Shown here: one piece after another, positions 13,014 to 24,752 of the stretch
Position numbering within the stretch: position 1 is the first letter of the stretch
Layout of the letters: every line of letters begins with the position of its first letter
Assembly (NCBI GenBank): GCA_949358305.1
Contig: OX442317.1
Coordinates: 372,001-436,000, forward strand
Direction of reading: 5' to 3'
Source: Strigamia acuminata
Taxonomy: Eukaryota > Arthropoda > Chilopoda > Geophilomorpha > Linotaeniidae
Length of the DNA: 64,000 nt
Made by a program: the position numbers and the translations under genes
The notes under the pieces: model-generated
The model's database searches: none
What the model saw: only the letters and a program-made list of their open reading frames with translations
What the model was told of the DNA's origin: nothing

Positions 13014-16000
13014 TCATTCTTTGGCATCGGATCGCACAGCTGGCGGGTAGTGAATTGCGAATTGCGACACGACTGCAATTGGCCTCGACTGACCCACAGG
13101 CAAATGTCAGTCAGCGAGGGGAAATTAAATAAAGACCACTCGAATCTTAGGTCTGATCCTTGGGGACGGCAGCGCCACCTTTTACTTAGAGCGCCAGGTT
13201 TTCCCGGTTCGATGAGACTCCATCGATCGATCGATCCATCTAATCGATCGCGAGTGCTGAGTGTGCCGACTCGTGCTCGGGCTCGGGCTCGGGCGGGGGC
13301 GAGTATAACCGCGCCATTTTTTGCTAATTGTCGCCTTCCCTTTCGAATCCGAAACGACGCAACAGCAATAATGTGACGCGATGCGATCGATATGGTGAAT
13401 CGTAAATCGTAAATCGTGTCGTGTTTAGTGTTTTGTTGATCTTAAAAGTTTTTCTCCCAGCGGCACTATTAAGTTCAAACTTATGGATTAATTTGCAAAA
13501 CGCAAAGATCTCTCGGGAGCGCGAGTCGCCGTCGCACTCCTAAGCCGGTCGGCGCGCTTACAAATTAGGTGTTTAAAATATGGATGCTTAACGAGGCCGT
13601 ATAGGGAAAATAGGGCGATAACCACGCCTCCAAAAACCGCCTAATGCGCGCTTAACACGCCGACTTATTGCAGTGTCGAATCACTCATTTTCATCTGCGC
13701 TCATCTCATTCTCTTTCTTTCTCTTTCTCCTCCTCCTCCAACTCGGCTATCGAATAAATTGTTTTTCTTGGTGCGCATTTAAGTCCGAGGTCGATCGGTG
13801 GGTGGTGGTCTATTAAACGACCCACCCTGGGTGAGGCCGCCGTCATTAAGATGTCTCCCGTCCCCCGCGCGTCTCACTTCACCTCGTTGGCACAAGCAGA
13901 GAAAACTGTTAAGCCACCAAATGCAATTTAGAAAGCCGAATCACACCGAGCAAAAACAATGTAATTGGAGGATTAGGCCTGGAGGGTACCTTAAAAACGC
14001 TCTTCGCCAAAAAAAGAAAAAAGAGAAAAATATCGAGACACCAGATGGGACCATCAATTCTAATGAGGCAAGCGACGAGAGAAAGAAAGTAAAAAAAAAG
14101 AAAAAGAAAAAAGGGACAATTTTTTGCTGCGTTTTGATGGAGAAAAGAAAAGAAAAAGGAAAAAGGAAAACAACAACACGAGTTGAAATAGACTGGTGCT
14201 GGTCTGGTGGTGGTGCTAGTGCTAGTGGACAAGGTCCCTTGCACATTTGATAAATGAACTGTCAAATAAGTGAGTTCCACGTCTGGTCCGTGCTAGATAA
14301 AACACAACGCAACACAACAACCGAATCATAATTATCAGCCAACACTGAATTCTCACCTTTTTTTCTTTCGACATTAAAAAAGAGAAGCGAAAAAAGGAAA
14401 AAGGAAAAGGCAACGTGAGCCGCGACCAGCACAACACGTGGGCTGCAACTGACAGGAGAGAAAGAAAGAAAGAAAGAAAAAGAGAGAGAGAGAGAGGGGA
14501 AAAGGAGAAAAAGAGTTGGAGCTGAAGCCAGTTGAGTTGAGTTCAGCTGAGCTCAGCTCAGAGCCAAACACGCCGTGACAGTTAATTTCCGACCCGGGGT
14601 AACAAAACCGCGAAATGCAAGAGCTTTGTCACCTTTGGCGCACCCCTCGTTGCTCGGCCTCGGTCTCGGCCTCGGTCTCGGTCTTTGCTGTGGTCTCTGC
14701 TGTGGTCTCAGATTAGAAGTAAGAACATTTAAAGCCGCTGGACATGGCTGAGCCGTAGTCTCGCGTTTCCACTTGTGTTGTCTTATCGCATCAGTTTGTT
14801 TTAATAAACGAGCAAATGCGCGTTTTGAGTAATTTTGATGGGTTTCCACCGTAAGATGCGCACCTTATCTGACTGACTAATGAGCCGTTATCTGCGAACG
14901 AGGCCAAAACACGAGCTTAACCTCGTAACACGGCGCCCAAGTTGGCCTCCAAATTAATCTTGGCCGTGCGCGAGTTTTGCTTATCTCCGAGCAAACTCTA
15001 ATTTCACATTTGTTTTCCACCAACGGTCCTCTCCTCGTTTTTCGGATAATCTCGAGTAATCGCAAAATGTTCTCATCATATCGAATCGAGAAACGCTCTC
15101 TCTCTCTCTCTCTCTTTCCATTCCACTGTGTGGCCAGAATCCATAAAATCTTCCATATTGGCATTGGCACTACGACCAATAAAGCAATTTCCACACCCCA
15201 CTCCTCGACTCATATTACAGCCCCTTGCAGCCCCAGCCCCACGACACATCAGCCAAAGAGAGGAGAAGGGAATTTAATATCCAATCTAATATTCCGACAG
15301 CAAAGTTAACTTTCGTTTTGCCGTTTTAATCGTGCCCGGCCGCCCCGAGTAGATGGCGCTAACTAAAATTGACAAGTTGCGCGAACCAACACCCAGTGAG
15401 TCATCGCCATCGCATCACACCCGACCACACAATGGCGCCAATGTTGTTGCTCAAAACGCATTGACAACCAACACAACCCTTTCAGCCTTTTCAGCCCATT
15501 CAGCCCTTTCAGCGCATTCGCCACTTATCTATTTGCATACTAACCATTCAAACCGCGTTTGCATTCCATCATTCGGCCTTTTTCCTTTTCCTTTCCCTTT
15601 GCTGCTGCTTCTTCTTCTTCTTCTTTTTTCTTTCTTTCCTTCTTTCCTTCGTCTTGAGCATCCACGTCCACTGAAGAAAGAGCAACTCAGCAGGGACAAC
15701 GCAGCCTCGTTCTTCTTACTCTCGCTCGCGTGACGTGATCTACGGTCCGTCCCCGTCCGCGTCCCCGTCTCCGTATCTTGACAACAAAAGAAACACAAAA
15801 GAAATATTAAGGCTGACAGTCAAACCCTTTATTTACAAATTTAATTTGCAAATTAAAATCAAAGTGAAAAGCACTTTTTTCAACATTCCCTAATTAGTAC
15901 TCCGTACCACAATTGGGCATCGGCAAAATGTTGACGTATTTTTATCAGAATTGATTAGGCCTAGAGGAGCCATGAATAATTTACTCGCTAAATTTGAGCA

Positions 16001-16284
16001 TGATAGATGAGTTTCGACAGCGGGTAGAAAAACGCATCCAAATTGCACCAATAATAATCATTTGGCGAATAATAATCGGCAAATTTCATAAAGACCTTGC
16101 TCGCTTTGTTTCTTATTACAGTGTCAAAGAAATATAAGAATATGAAAATATTTGAAAAGAAAAAGATTGATTTACGGATCAAAGTGAAGGGGGGGGGGAA
16201 AGAAAATGGACAAAAAAAAAGTGGCACGAACATTTGACACGAGGGTGAAGGAGAGAGAAGAGATATTCTATCAATCCATGCGGC

Positions 16285-16343
16285 AGAGGCAGAAGCAGAG
16301 GCAAAGGAAAGGCAAAGGCAAAGGCAAAGGCAAAGGCAAAGGA
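16285..16343. repeat. GGCAAA/GGCAGA hexamer array
   Basis: A run of hexamers starts as GGCAGA-type units and becomes five near-perfect GGCAAA units. It is low-complexity and not part of a recognised gene. Confidence 0.8.
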
Positions 16344-18271
16344 ATAGAGGCAGCAGCTGCAGCTGCAACTGTTACCCACTGGAAAAGAAAGTAAAAGAAA
16401 GAAAAGCCAATAACGAATATCTTAAATACGAACTTATGCACGAAAAAATAAAGTTTCCAATTCTAAATAAATGTTACGAGGAAAATAGGTTTTTTATATT
16501 TTTTTATTTCACGAACACGTCATCGCTGTGTTGAGTGTTAGTTTTTAAGAGAGGTAAAAGATGATTGCGTGTGCAGTGCCTTGCCGTGGATATGGGCTGA
16601 CATTTGCATAACATAAGCCTAATCCACACTGCAAATTCATTATGATGGTGAAGAGGGAGTTTGGGAAATCTTAACTCGGTGCTTGGAGAGCGAGCAACAT
16701 CAAAAATGCATCAGAAGAGAAGAGAAGAGAAGAGAAGAGAAGCGATGACGACGAACGAACGAAACGAATAAACGAATAAACGAACGAACGGACGGACGGA
16801 CGAAGAGAGAGAGGGAAGCACCGCCAGGCAGAGGCAGGCTAAAACGAAAACGAAAGGAAAAGTGAATGCGAGTTGAGTTTGAAGTGAGTGCGGCTGCGGC
16901 TGCGGCTGCGGGCAAACAGGAAGCGACTCACAACATTGCACAGTCAAATGTTTTCATTCGCACCGTGTGCATACAAATTGTCCCATCATATTGCAAAACT
17001 TCCAAACTCAAACGCAAACTTTGCCTACGAAAATAAAACATCATAAAATGCACTAAAACACGGGAAATATTCTTTTTTGGCTTAATTAAAAACACATTAA
17101 GGTCAGCCAAATGAGGAATAAAGCTATTTTTGCAGCAGGGCCACGAGTACGACGAATAATTAATTAATTCTGAAATTTCACTCGAGTTATGCTACATGCG
17201 TATGAATTATTTTTTTTAATGATGTCATTAAGTTCTTGATCGATTTCTACGTTAACTAATTAGCTGGAGTAAATAAAATTGTTTGTGCAATTTGTCTTTT
17301 TCCTTTTTTTTTATATAATTACAATTATTATTTTTATTGTTTTAAAAATCAATTTTTGACTGGTCCATTTTCATTTCTATTTATTAGTCGATAAAAGAAG
17401 GGGAGAAAGTGAATCACCAAATTATGAAGCATTTTATTTTTACGACGGCCATTGAAATAATCCAATTTGATAGTGAGTCTAACTTATTTGCAAAATTAAA
17501 TGTAAATGGGGAATTTTGTTGGAAAAAGAAGACCACTTACACATGGTTGTTCACTTGTGCTCGTCTCAGCAATTCTTTTATATTTTTCTTTTCTTTTTAC
17601 GACGCAACGAGCAAAGAAAGAGAGAAAGAAAGAAAGAAAGACAGAATGAGAGAGAGAGCGACCGAGTTAAGGAAGAAGGAAAAGACCTTTCTGATTACGG
17701 AGCATCCGAGCAGAAAACTTAAGCGGAGCAAAGAACAAGCGAAAAAATAATAGGACGAGACGAGACGAGACAAGACGAGAGGATCTTCGTATTCATTGTC
17801 ATCGTACATCAACGATATATCAACAAAATAAATCATCTGTCCACAATTAGTGCATCAAATCGATACAACACACGCGATATTAAGCACTTTTTGATCCGTT
17901 AATCCCTTGCCATTAGTGGGTTCAATATTCAATATTCAATAAAAGATTTTAGTTACCGAGTTCAAACTTGATTCAAATAGTTTTCCGTCCAACTTTTTAC
18001 ACGAACAGAGACGAGCTGCGAACAAGTTTAACGGAATTAAATTCACTTATTTCATAATTTTACGAGTTGATGGTTTAATTTCGAGCGTCGTTACCGTTTC
18101 CTTCCGGAAGCCGACGAAGTGAAGATCTAGTCGCTAGCTACGTAGTCCGGCTCGACAATAATAATAATACTGTAATAATAATAATAATAATACCGTGATG
18201 ATGTCCATGTTTAACCGTGCCGGCGAAGCGAGACTATCGCCACCTACAGTTCGCGCCCGGTATCTTGATGC

Positions 18272-18404
18272 TAAATTCGTACTGCGCATCCCATTCTGCG
18301 CAGACGATTTTCTAATTCCAGTTGTTATTTAGCCTTAATACTTTTAAATAACAACTGGAATTAGAAAATCGTCTGCGCAGAATGGGATGCGCAGTACGAA
18401 TTTA
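18272..18404. repeat. Perfect 60 bp inverted repeat (long hairpin)
   Basis: The left arm, 18272-18331, and the right arm, 18345-18404, are exact reverse complements over all 60 bases, separated by a 13 base loop. The arms are not low-complexity and include two TGCGCA-containing segments. Weaker symmetry continues outward, with GGTATC on the left and TGATACC on the right strand. A transcript would fold into a perfect 60 bp duplex. Possible readings are a foldback or MITE-type element, a source of endogenous siRNA, or a sequencing/assembly fold-back artefact. There are no clear target-site duplications and no transposase. Confidence 0.93.
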
Positions 18405-19564
18405 ATACGGTATCAAGTTACATAATGATGCTAGTAAAAAGAAAACGACGCCGTAGCGCCGTACATAATTCACTTAAAAATTTGGATCGCGATTTTAAGA
18501 ATTCGTTCTTGCTCGTGCTAAATTATTGAAGAAGAAAAAAAGAGAGAAACGTCATGTCGCGACGAAACCAATCAGGAATAGCACCTGAGATATGAATAAA
18601 TAAATAAATAAATATAACGGCACTCTAATTTAAATAGAAGACGGAAGAGAAATAAATAAAAACCTACACTGCTCGGTGTAGTCGTCGGGTCGAGCGAAAC
18701 AAGCGATTCCTCAAATTCCGCCAACTAGAAAATAAATTTAAAATTAAAATTAAATAGAAATAAAATAAAAGGAAAAAAAATGAAAAGATCAAAGTAAAAA
18801 TTGGCAAAAAAAACAGCAATCACTCAACGTGTGGGGAATCCCGGATGCTTTTCGAGGACAAAAACAAAAAATAACAAAACGGAGCCGACCACGCGTCCCA
18901 TCGCACCAATTCAGACGACAATTCACCCAGCTTTGTAGTCCACACCAGAAATTGTAATTGCAATTGCAAATTACGGACAAATATTATAACTTCTTCCTTT
19001 TTGAAAAATAATTCGTGAATTTTTGTTTATGACCTGTTTGTGAAATTGCGAAACAAATCGAAAAAAAAATGAGAAAAATTCTGCACTGAAACTCGTTTGA
19101 ATGGAATTTATTTGAAAAACAAACCAAACTGGACAAATTGCGACCTATTGGCTATTGCAAACAAAAATTGTCAACTCGACGCAACTTTTTTTTCCAAAAA
19201 ATTCTTCTACAAATTGGCAATAAATAACCCTTCATTAATTATAAATTTCTTCTTCAATAGTTACACTCTGATTCCCACGAAACTTGTGTGAATTCAGGTG
19301 AATTCAGTTTTTCAGTAAGCGGTGCAAATTCGAGTATATCGAAATAGACGAAGACACCGACATTAAAATTTTATCTCGATGCAATTTGATGAAATTTATG
19401 GGGAGAATACATAAAATACAACTGTCATAAGAGTTAACAAGAACAGACTTTGATGACTCATCAAATCATTTGTTCTGGTTTCTATTGAATGTTCACACTT
19501 GCGGAATTGTTGCAGCTGGGGCAGTGGATACTGGGTACGACAATCAGAATCTGCGTGTCAGAGA

Positions 19565-19790
19565 TTCGAATCTTTCGTGGGATTCAGATGGGATTCGGAT
19601 GGGATTCGGAAAGATTTAGATGAACATTTTAATAAAAAATTGGAAAATATTTTAACTTTTGTCCAATTTTCAACAAAAAATTCAAAATTTTTATAAAATG
19701 TAAAGATTCGAGATTCGGGATTCGGGATTCGGGATTCGGAGATTCGGGGATTCACAACGGCATTCGAAAGCCCATGTCAGAGATTCAGGC
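19565..19790. repeat. GGGATTCGG minisatellite cluster
   Basis: Units of the type GGGATTCGG or GGATTCGGAT repeat near 19578-19610 and again near 19703-19750, around an AT-rich core. TCAGAGATTC occurs at both outer edges (near 19558 and 19777). The cluster sits 200 to 400 bp upstream of the PHM start codon. Confidence 0.7.
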
Positions 19791-19979
19791 AAGTATACGT
19801 AAGCGCTAAAGTGCTGATGCGATTATTCATGTGATTGGTCCATACAAGTCGCACAACAATTGCTTCAGCAGAATAATCGTCATAATCACTTGAGCGCCTT
19901 CAGCCTATCAATATAATATTTTTGAAACCGCACATAAATTCACCACACCAGTTGATATTCAAACTCATTAATTGACGCC

Positions 19980-21636
19980 ATGGAGACACACCTTATCCCA
20001 AGAACCATCGCGTTTCTCTTTTGCTGCATTTGCCACTTTGATTCCAAATCCACAGTGGCATCTGCATCTCAACTCGAGTCCGACTATCTCCAAGTGTTAA
20101 TGCCTCACGTTAAACCTTTGGCGGTGAGAAATGATACGAATATCGTATTTTATGTACATTTAAGTTTTGCAATTTTTTCCATACAGACGGAAACTTATTT
20201 ATGCACCGCCGTCAAATTGGACGAGCAAAAGACATATTACATAAGTACTTGCGAAAGAAAATACGAAAAGAAAAGCAATAGCTAATAAATTAAATTTGTA
20301 GCCGGGTTTACACCGAATGCGAGTTCGCTCACAGTGCACCACATGATTGTATTCGGTTGCTCGAAACCCGCTGATCATCATCAATCTTGGTAAAAATTGT
20401 TAATTAATTAATTAATTAATTTTTCAATTTACAAATTAAATTAGTTTGTTGCTTTGATACAATCAGGGATTGCGGTCAAACGCAAGATTCGTCTCATAAT
20501 TACAAAAAGGGTCAACTGTGCACGGGCAGTTCGCAAGTCGTTTACGTGTGGGCTAAAGATGCTCCCGAACTCCAATTTCCTCCAGGTAAACGCCACGTTT
20601 TACTCTTCATTTTCCTCATTGCATCTTCCTCTTCATTTTCCTCATTGCGTCTTTCTCTTCACTTTCCTCGTGACAGCACAGGTGTGGGGCTGCAAACAGG
20701 AAAAAACACCGCGTTTAATTATCTCGTCCTTCAAGTTCACTATCATGACGTCAGCAAATTTGTCGGTATACAGCCGTTGACTCAAAATCAAAATAAATTC
20801 AATAACAAATAACGCGTAAACGAGTAAAATCTCTTAAACAGATGGGGCGACCGACGATTCTGGAGTCTTCCTAACCTATACCGAAATACCGTAATTCAAA
20901 TATCAAACTGCCTTTTAGAAATACTTCACGACTTACGCCATTTTTACAGTACGCCTAATTCGGCCGGGATTTACATGCTCACTTCCGGTGGATCCATTGC
21001 AGCCCACGCAGAAGGTATTTAAAAAAAATTAAAAAAAAATCCTTGATCGAATTGTGAAATTCTATTGAAAAAGGGCACTTTGAAGCAGCTTGTGCCATCG
21101 AGCAAGATGTCGCTGTGCACCCGATCGCGTTCAGAGCGCACACGCACGGTCAAGGCACGCTCGTGTCCGGTTACAAAGTCGCTCGAGTCGGACAGCACTA
21201 CAACTGGACGCTACTGGGAAAGAAGAACCCGCAACTGCCCCAAGTATCAAAACTAATAAACCGAATAACTAGAAATTACAACAACAAAATACCATTTCAG
21301 ATGTTCTATCCAGTCGTCGACGCTAACATCGTCATTAAAAAAGGAGACGTCATAGTAAGCACAACGGAGGAGAAATAAGAATAAGAAAATAGAGGGATAC
21401 ATAAAATTTCTATTTTGTTATTGCAGGCTTCGCGCTGTACGATCTACAATAATCGTTCCAGAGTGACGGAAGTGGGTCTGACTTACGAAGACGCAATGTG
21501 TTATTATTACCTTCTGTATTGGGTCAACGGGACGGAGACGATTCATTCCGACCACTGCAACAGTTTGGGTCCACCGACCTGGGGATGGAAGGACTTTCCA
21601 CTCGATAATATCCCTCGAGATGCCAGTCAACTGTAA
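19980..21636 (+). CDS. PHM: Peptidylglycine alpha-hydroxylating monooxygenase (PHM), monofunctional
   Basis: Copper enzyme that hydroxylates the C-terminal glycine of peptide precursors in secretory granules, the first step of neuropeptide amidation. Ten exons join in frame: 19980-20123, 20187-20244, 20302-20389, 20467-20585, 20682-20765, 20842-20890, 20950-21014, 21074-21243, 21301-21354 and 21427-21636, giving 346 aa. A hydrophobic signal peptide covers about residues 8-20. All expected copper ligands are present: HH in VHHM (about 80-81), H in LQVHY (about 156), the HTH pair (about 225/227) and Met in DAMC (about 301). The protein stops after the PHM core with no PAL lyase, as in insects, so a separate PAL gene is expected elsewhere. 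The stop codon overlaps an AATAAA signal at 21635-21640. Confidence 0.95.
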
Positions 21637-21759
21637 TAAAAAATAGTAATTAAAGGTGTTCAGTTTTTGCGTCTCTGGTCAAACATTGCAATTTTTGGTC
21701 CATCAATTTTATTCAAGCCGATAAATACAACAAACTATATAATTCGTATTTGATTTTTT

Positions 21760-22597
21760 TTAATGTTTTGTTTTGACCATCTGCGCTTTCACTTCCAACT
21801 TGGTTATCAAATCGTCCCATTGAATAAACTGCTTCGTTAGAGTTTGGATCTTCAAGTACGAGTTAAGAAACAATAGCAATTTATTTTAAACAAAAACCAC
21901 GCGTCTGTTTTCTTTTTGTTTTTTTTAAAAGGATACGATCGAATTATAAGATTTAACGAGAGGTTCGACTTCCGAGCACAACAAATTCACTTCTTCTTGC
22001 TGCTTAATTTCAATTTCGCTCAACCGTAACAGTTCAGTCGACAAATTTGGAGTATCTGCAACAAACGGAATGCATAAAATAAACAGTATCTTTTTTTTTT
22101 AATTATAAAAAAAAATACTTTTGATGTGTTCGCTGTTGAGAACTGGTTTCAACTTGTCGATTTCTTCTAATCTGGCAACGGTGTCCGCAATGTTTTTCTC
22201 CTGAGCGCTGATCAGCTGCAACTTGGCATCATCCGGCAACGTGAGGTAGTCCACAAATTCTGGATCGAGGTACTTTTCGATATCGTCCACTAAATTGAAT
22301 ATTAATTGATCAATTAAAGAAATTTCGTTTAATTTTCGGCCAATTTAATTACGTTTTTTCAACATGTTGGTGATTTTGTCCCGTCCCGTGATCGCCGAAT
22401 TCAAACGATTGTTGAAATACGCCACTCGGTCGATGCACTGTCAGGAGTAGAATCAATTGCATTTTATTACACGAACTATTTTCGCTATAAAATTGTCCCA
22501 CCTTGCTATACCCCGTGGCGTTGCTGTCATCTCCACCAAACACGCGAATTTCCAATGATTTTAGCTGCTCCTCCAACGAATCTTCCCAAGACTCCAT
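21760..22597 (-). CDS. DCTN3: Dynactin subunit 3 (p24/p22)
   Basis: Small coiled-coil subunit of the dynactin shoulder, which helps dynein bind cargo and move along microtubules. Exons in transcript order are 22597-22502, 22437-22353, 22289-22119, 22055-21937 and 21849-21760, giving 186 aa, the usual length for the family. Recognisable family segments are KYLDPEF followed by the PDDAKLQ block, LNSEHIK in the middle, and QFIQWDDLI near the C-terminus, which matches the conserved KQFVQWDE end of vertebrate DCTN3. It is mostly predicted helix. It is head-to-head with STOML2, 219 bp between start codons, and tail-to-tail with PHM. Confidence 0.93.
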
Positions 22598-22816
22598 TTT
22601 GTTTTCGGTGGAAACACAGAAAACGCGACACCAACCTTGTTACCTTGACACCAACCCACGCCGAAATCACACACAATTTGCGTTATTATTCATTCGTTTA
22701 AACTAGGCATTAAACACACCGATGATTAAAAAACAACTTAAAAATCAAGCGGCCGTGGAAGAATTATTTAAATTATAAGATTTCCAACTCGCATCCATCA
22801 TTTATAAGAACCCAAC
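22598..22816. promoter_or_regulatory. Probable bidirectional promoter, DCTN3/STOML2
   Basis: A 219 bp gap separates two oppositely oriented start codons, too small for independent distant promoters. It contains no obvious TATA box at a standard position. Shared promoter use is inferred from spacing only. Confidence 0.5.
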
Positions 22817-24272
22817 ATGTGGTCGCTGGTAAGAAGCGCTGGTTTCATCAGCCTCCGTCAAAACGGTTTAAACTCGAATAACTACATAAAAATACAAGTA
22901 AGTATGACAGCAAACTAAAAAATGACGGCACCTTTCTGATCCCATTTGTTTAAATTATAGCGCTCGGCTCTACCTTTACAATTGAGATGTCGATCCACGA
23001 CGCCCATGAACACCGTTATTCTGTTCGTGCCTCAGCAAGAAGCGTGGGTCGTCGAACGAATGGGCAAATACAGCAGCATTTTACAACCCGTAAAACCGAA
23101 CCCGATTGTCAAATATTAATTAATCAAATATTTATTATCATCTCGCAGGGTCTAAATTTTTTGATTCCATTTATCGACAAAGTGAAGTACGTTCAAAGTT
23201 TGAAAGAAATTGCCATCGATATCCCGCAACAGTCGGCGATCACGCTGGACAACGTCAATTTAAACATCGACGGAGTGCTCTACTTGAGGATATTGGACCC
23301 GTACAGAGCGAGTTACGGTGTGGAGGACCCCGAGTTCGCCATCACACAACTCGCGCAAACGACCATGAGATCGGAATTAGGAAAAATCGCATTGGACAGC
23401 GTTTTCAGGGAGCGAGAGTCTCTCAACATCGCTATAGTTGGTGCGACAAATTCAATTTCCATACAAAAACCCAACACTCGCTCACTCACGTCTTTATTTA
23501 TTTACAGAAGCCATAAACAAAGCGAGCCACGCGTGGGGTATCACGTGCCTTCGTTATGAAATTCGTAAGAAAAATTGAATAGTTTTTAGTCTAACTTGAA
23601 TTACATTTTTTCGTTTTACCTTCTTCGTCCAGGTGACATTAGATTGCCCGCACGAGTTCAAGAAGCGATGCAGATGCAGGTGGAGGCCGAGAGGAAAAAG
23701 CGAGCGGCAGTTTTGGAGTCGGAGGGGATCCGGGAAGCGGACATCAACGTGGCGGAAGGCAAGAAACGATCGCGAATTTTAGACTCCGAAGCTCTGAAGA
23801 CGGAAGAAATTAACAAAGCTCAAGGCGAAGCCTCGGCCATTCTAACCAAAGCTCAAGCACGAGCTGAAGCGCTGCAACTCATCGCCACTTCGCTATCCGA
23901 ACACGTAATTTAAAGGAATATTATTTAAATTATTTAAAATATTAAAAATTAATTCTTTTTTTCTTTTCATCCATTCAGAACGGGCCGAACGCTGCTTCGT
24001 TGAACGTCGCCGAACTATACGTGAAGGCGTTCGAACAATTGGCCAAACGAAGCAACACGTTAATTCTGCCGAGCAACACGGGCGACGTGACAAACATGGT
24101 CGCGCAGGCCATGAGCATCTACAAAACGCTGCACAAACCGCCGGCGCAGTTCAAAGTGGCAAACGGGCGAGACGGCGAATATTTCAGCGACGGCGAATAT
24201 TTCAGCGACGGCGACGTGCCGGAGAATGAGAATGAGAAAGCCGTCACACATTTTGTCAAAACCGAGAACTAA
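22817..24272 (+). CDS. STOML2: Stomatin-like protein 2, mitochondrial
   Basis: SPFH/prohibitin-family scaffold of the mitochondrial inner membrane that binds cardiolipin and organises prohibitins and respiratory supercomplexes. Six exons (22817-22897, 22961-23089, 23149-23440, 23508-23564, 23633-23904, 23979-24272) give 374 aa. The N-terminus is basic and hydroxylated, consistent with a mitochondrial presequence. The SPFH domain starts near VPQQEAWVVERMGK, followed by RYEI and the coiled coil VEAERKKRA...SEGIREA. The C-terminal TILLPSN-type motif appears as TLILPSNTGD, which is diagnostic of SLP-2. The tail carries a small repeat, GEYFSD twice. Polyadenylation signals AATAAA lie at 24306-24315. 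It pairs with DCTN3 at the 5' side. Confidence 0.95.
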
Positions 24273-24315
24273 ATCAAAATGAAGTTTCACGTATTAAACA
24301 AATTAAATAAATAAA

Positions 24316-24752
24316 AAGAAAATAAAACAAATTGAGAGTGAGTTAATCCTTTAACTGGATAGAATTTCTTTTCTTTCTTTTCTTTTCTTTTTTTATAATT
24401 TCTAGTACAAAAATTCGTTTTCAATTTCTTTCGGATTACGTAATATGATAACTTTTTACAAGGTCGGAGTCGGAGACTCGACCGTAGCCGTTTGCGGGAT
24501 CACAGTAGTCGGTTCGACCTGCTCTTGCTCCAACTTGCCAGCCACAGTATTAATTAAGTCGGTCACTTTCTCTTTAACCATTTCAATGAAGGGCGAGTTC
24601 AAAATCAAGTTAAACTCTCTCCCTAAAGCTATCGATTGGAAAAAATTAATCAAATGTACACAAAACTAATGATTAATGAAAATCAAATCAAATGAAAACA
24701 AAAGCAGCGAAATAAAGAGGCTGTTTGAGAACAACCATTCCGTTTTACGGTT
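24316..24752. other. Gap between STOML2 and FKBP8 3' ends
   Basis: Convergent 3' regions. Besides a CTTT-rich tract near 24362-24392 it holds an unexplained minus-strand open frame at 24456-24653 (see the separate entry). Nothing else is recognisable. Confidence 0.6.
24456..24653 (-). CDS. Unidentified minus-strand open frame, possible terminal exon
   Basis: A frame of about 65 codons, with EMVKEKVTDLI and a V/E/P/T-rich acidic tail ending ESPTPTL, has amino acid use like real protein, not simple repeat. An AG acceptor-like site lies just upstream on the minus strand near 24635-24640. The phase does not fit the last FKBP8 splice donor, so it is not an obvious alternative end of FKBP8. It could be a separate small gene or an exon of a gene whose other exons I cannot see. 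I do not recognise the family. Confidence 0.25.
   Translation of the reverse strand: MINFFQSIALGREFNLILNSPFIEMVKEKVTDLINTVAGKLEQEQVEPTTVIPQTATVESPTPTL

Larger units (their letters stand above)
12900..19950. other. Gene-free region leading to the PHM gene
   Basis: No convincing exon. Features are (TTTC)n near 12984-13015, CTCGGT repeats near 14655-14690, (CT)n near 15095-15115, (CTT)n near 15605-15625, a GGCAAA hexamer array near 16304-16342, GAAGA repeats near 16720-16742, (AAT)n near 18158-18193, the 60 bp inverted repeat at 18272-18404, and a GGGATTCGG cluster near 19565-19790. The last 2 kb presumably contains the PHM promoter. Confidence 0.6.

Noticed and set aside
13180-13260. tRNA-like GGTTCGAT segment followed by ATCGATC repeats
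   Set aside because: No cloverleaf arms or A-box could be paired around it.
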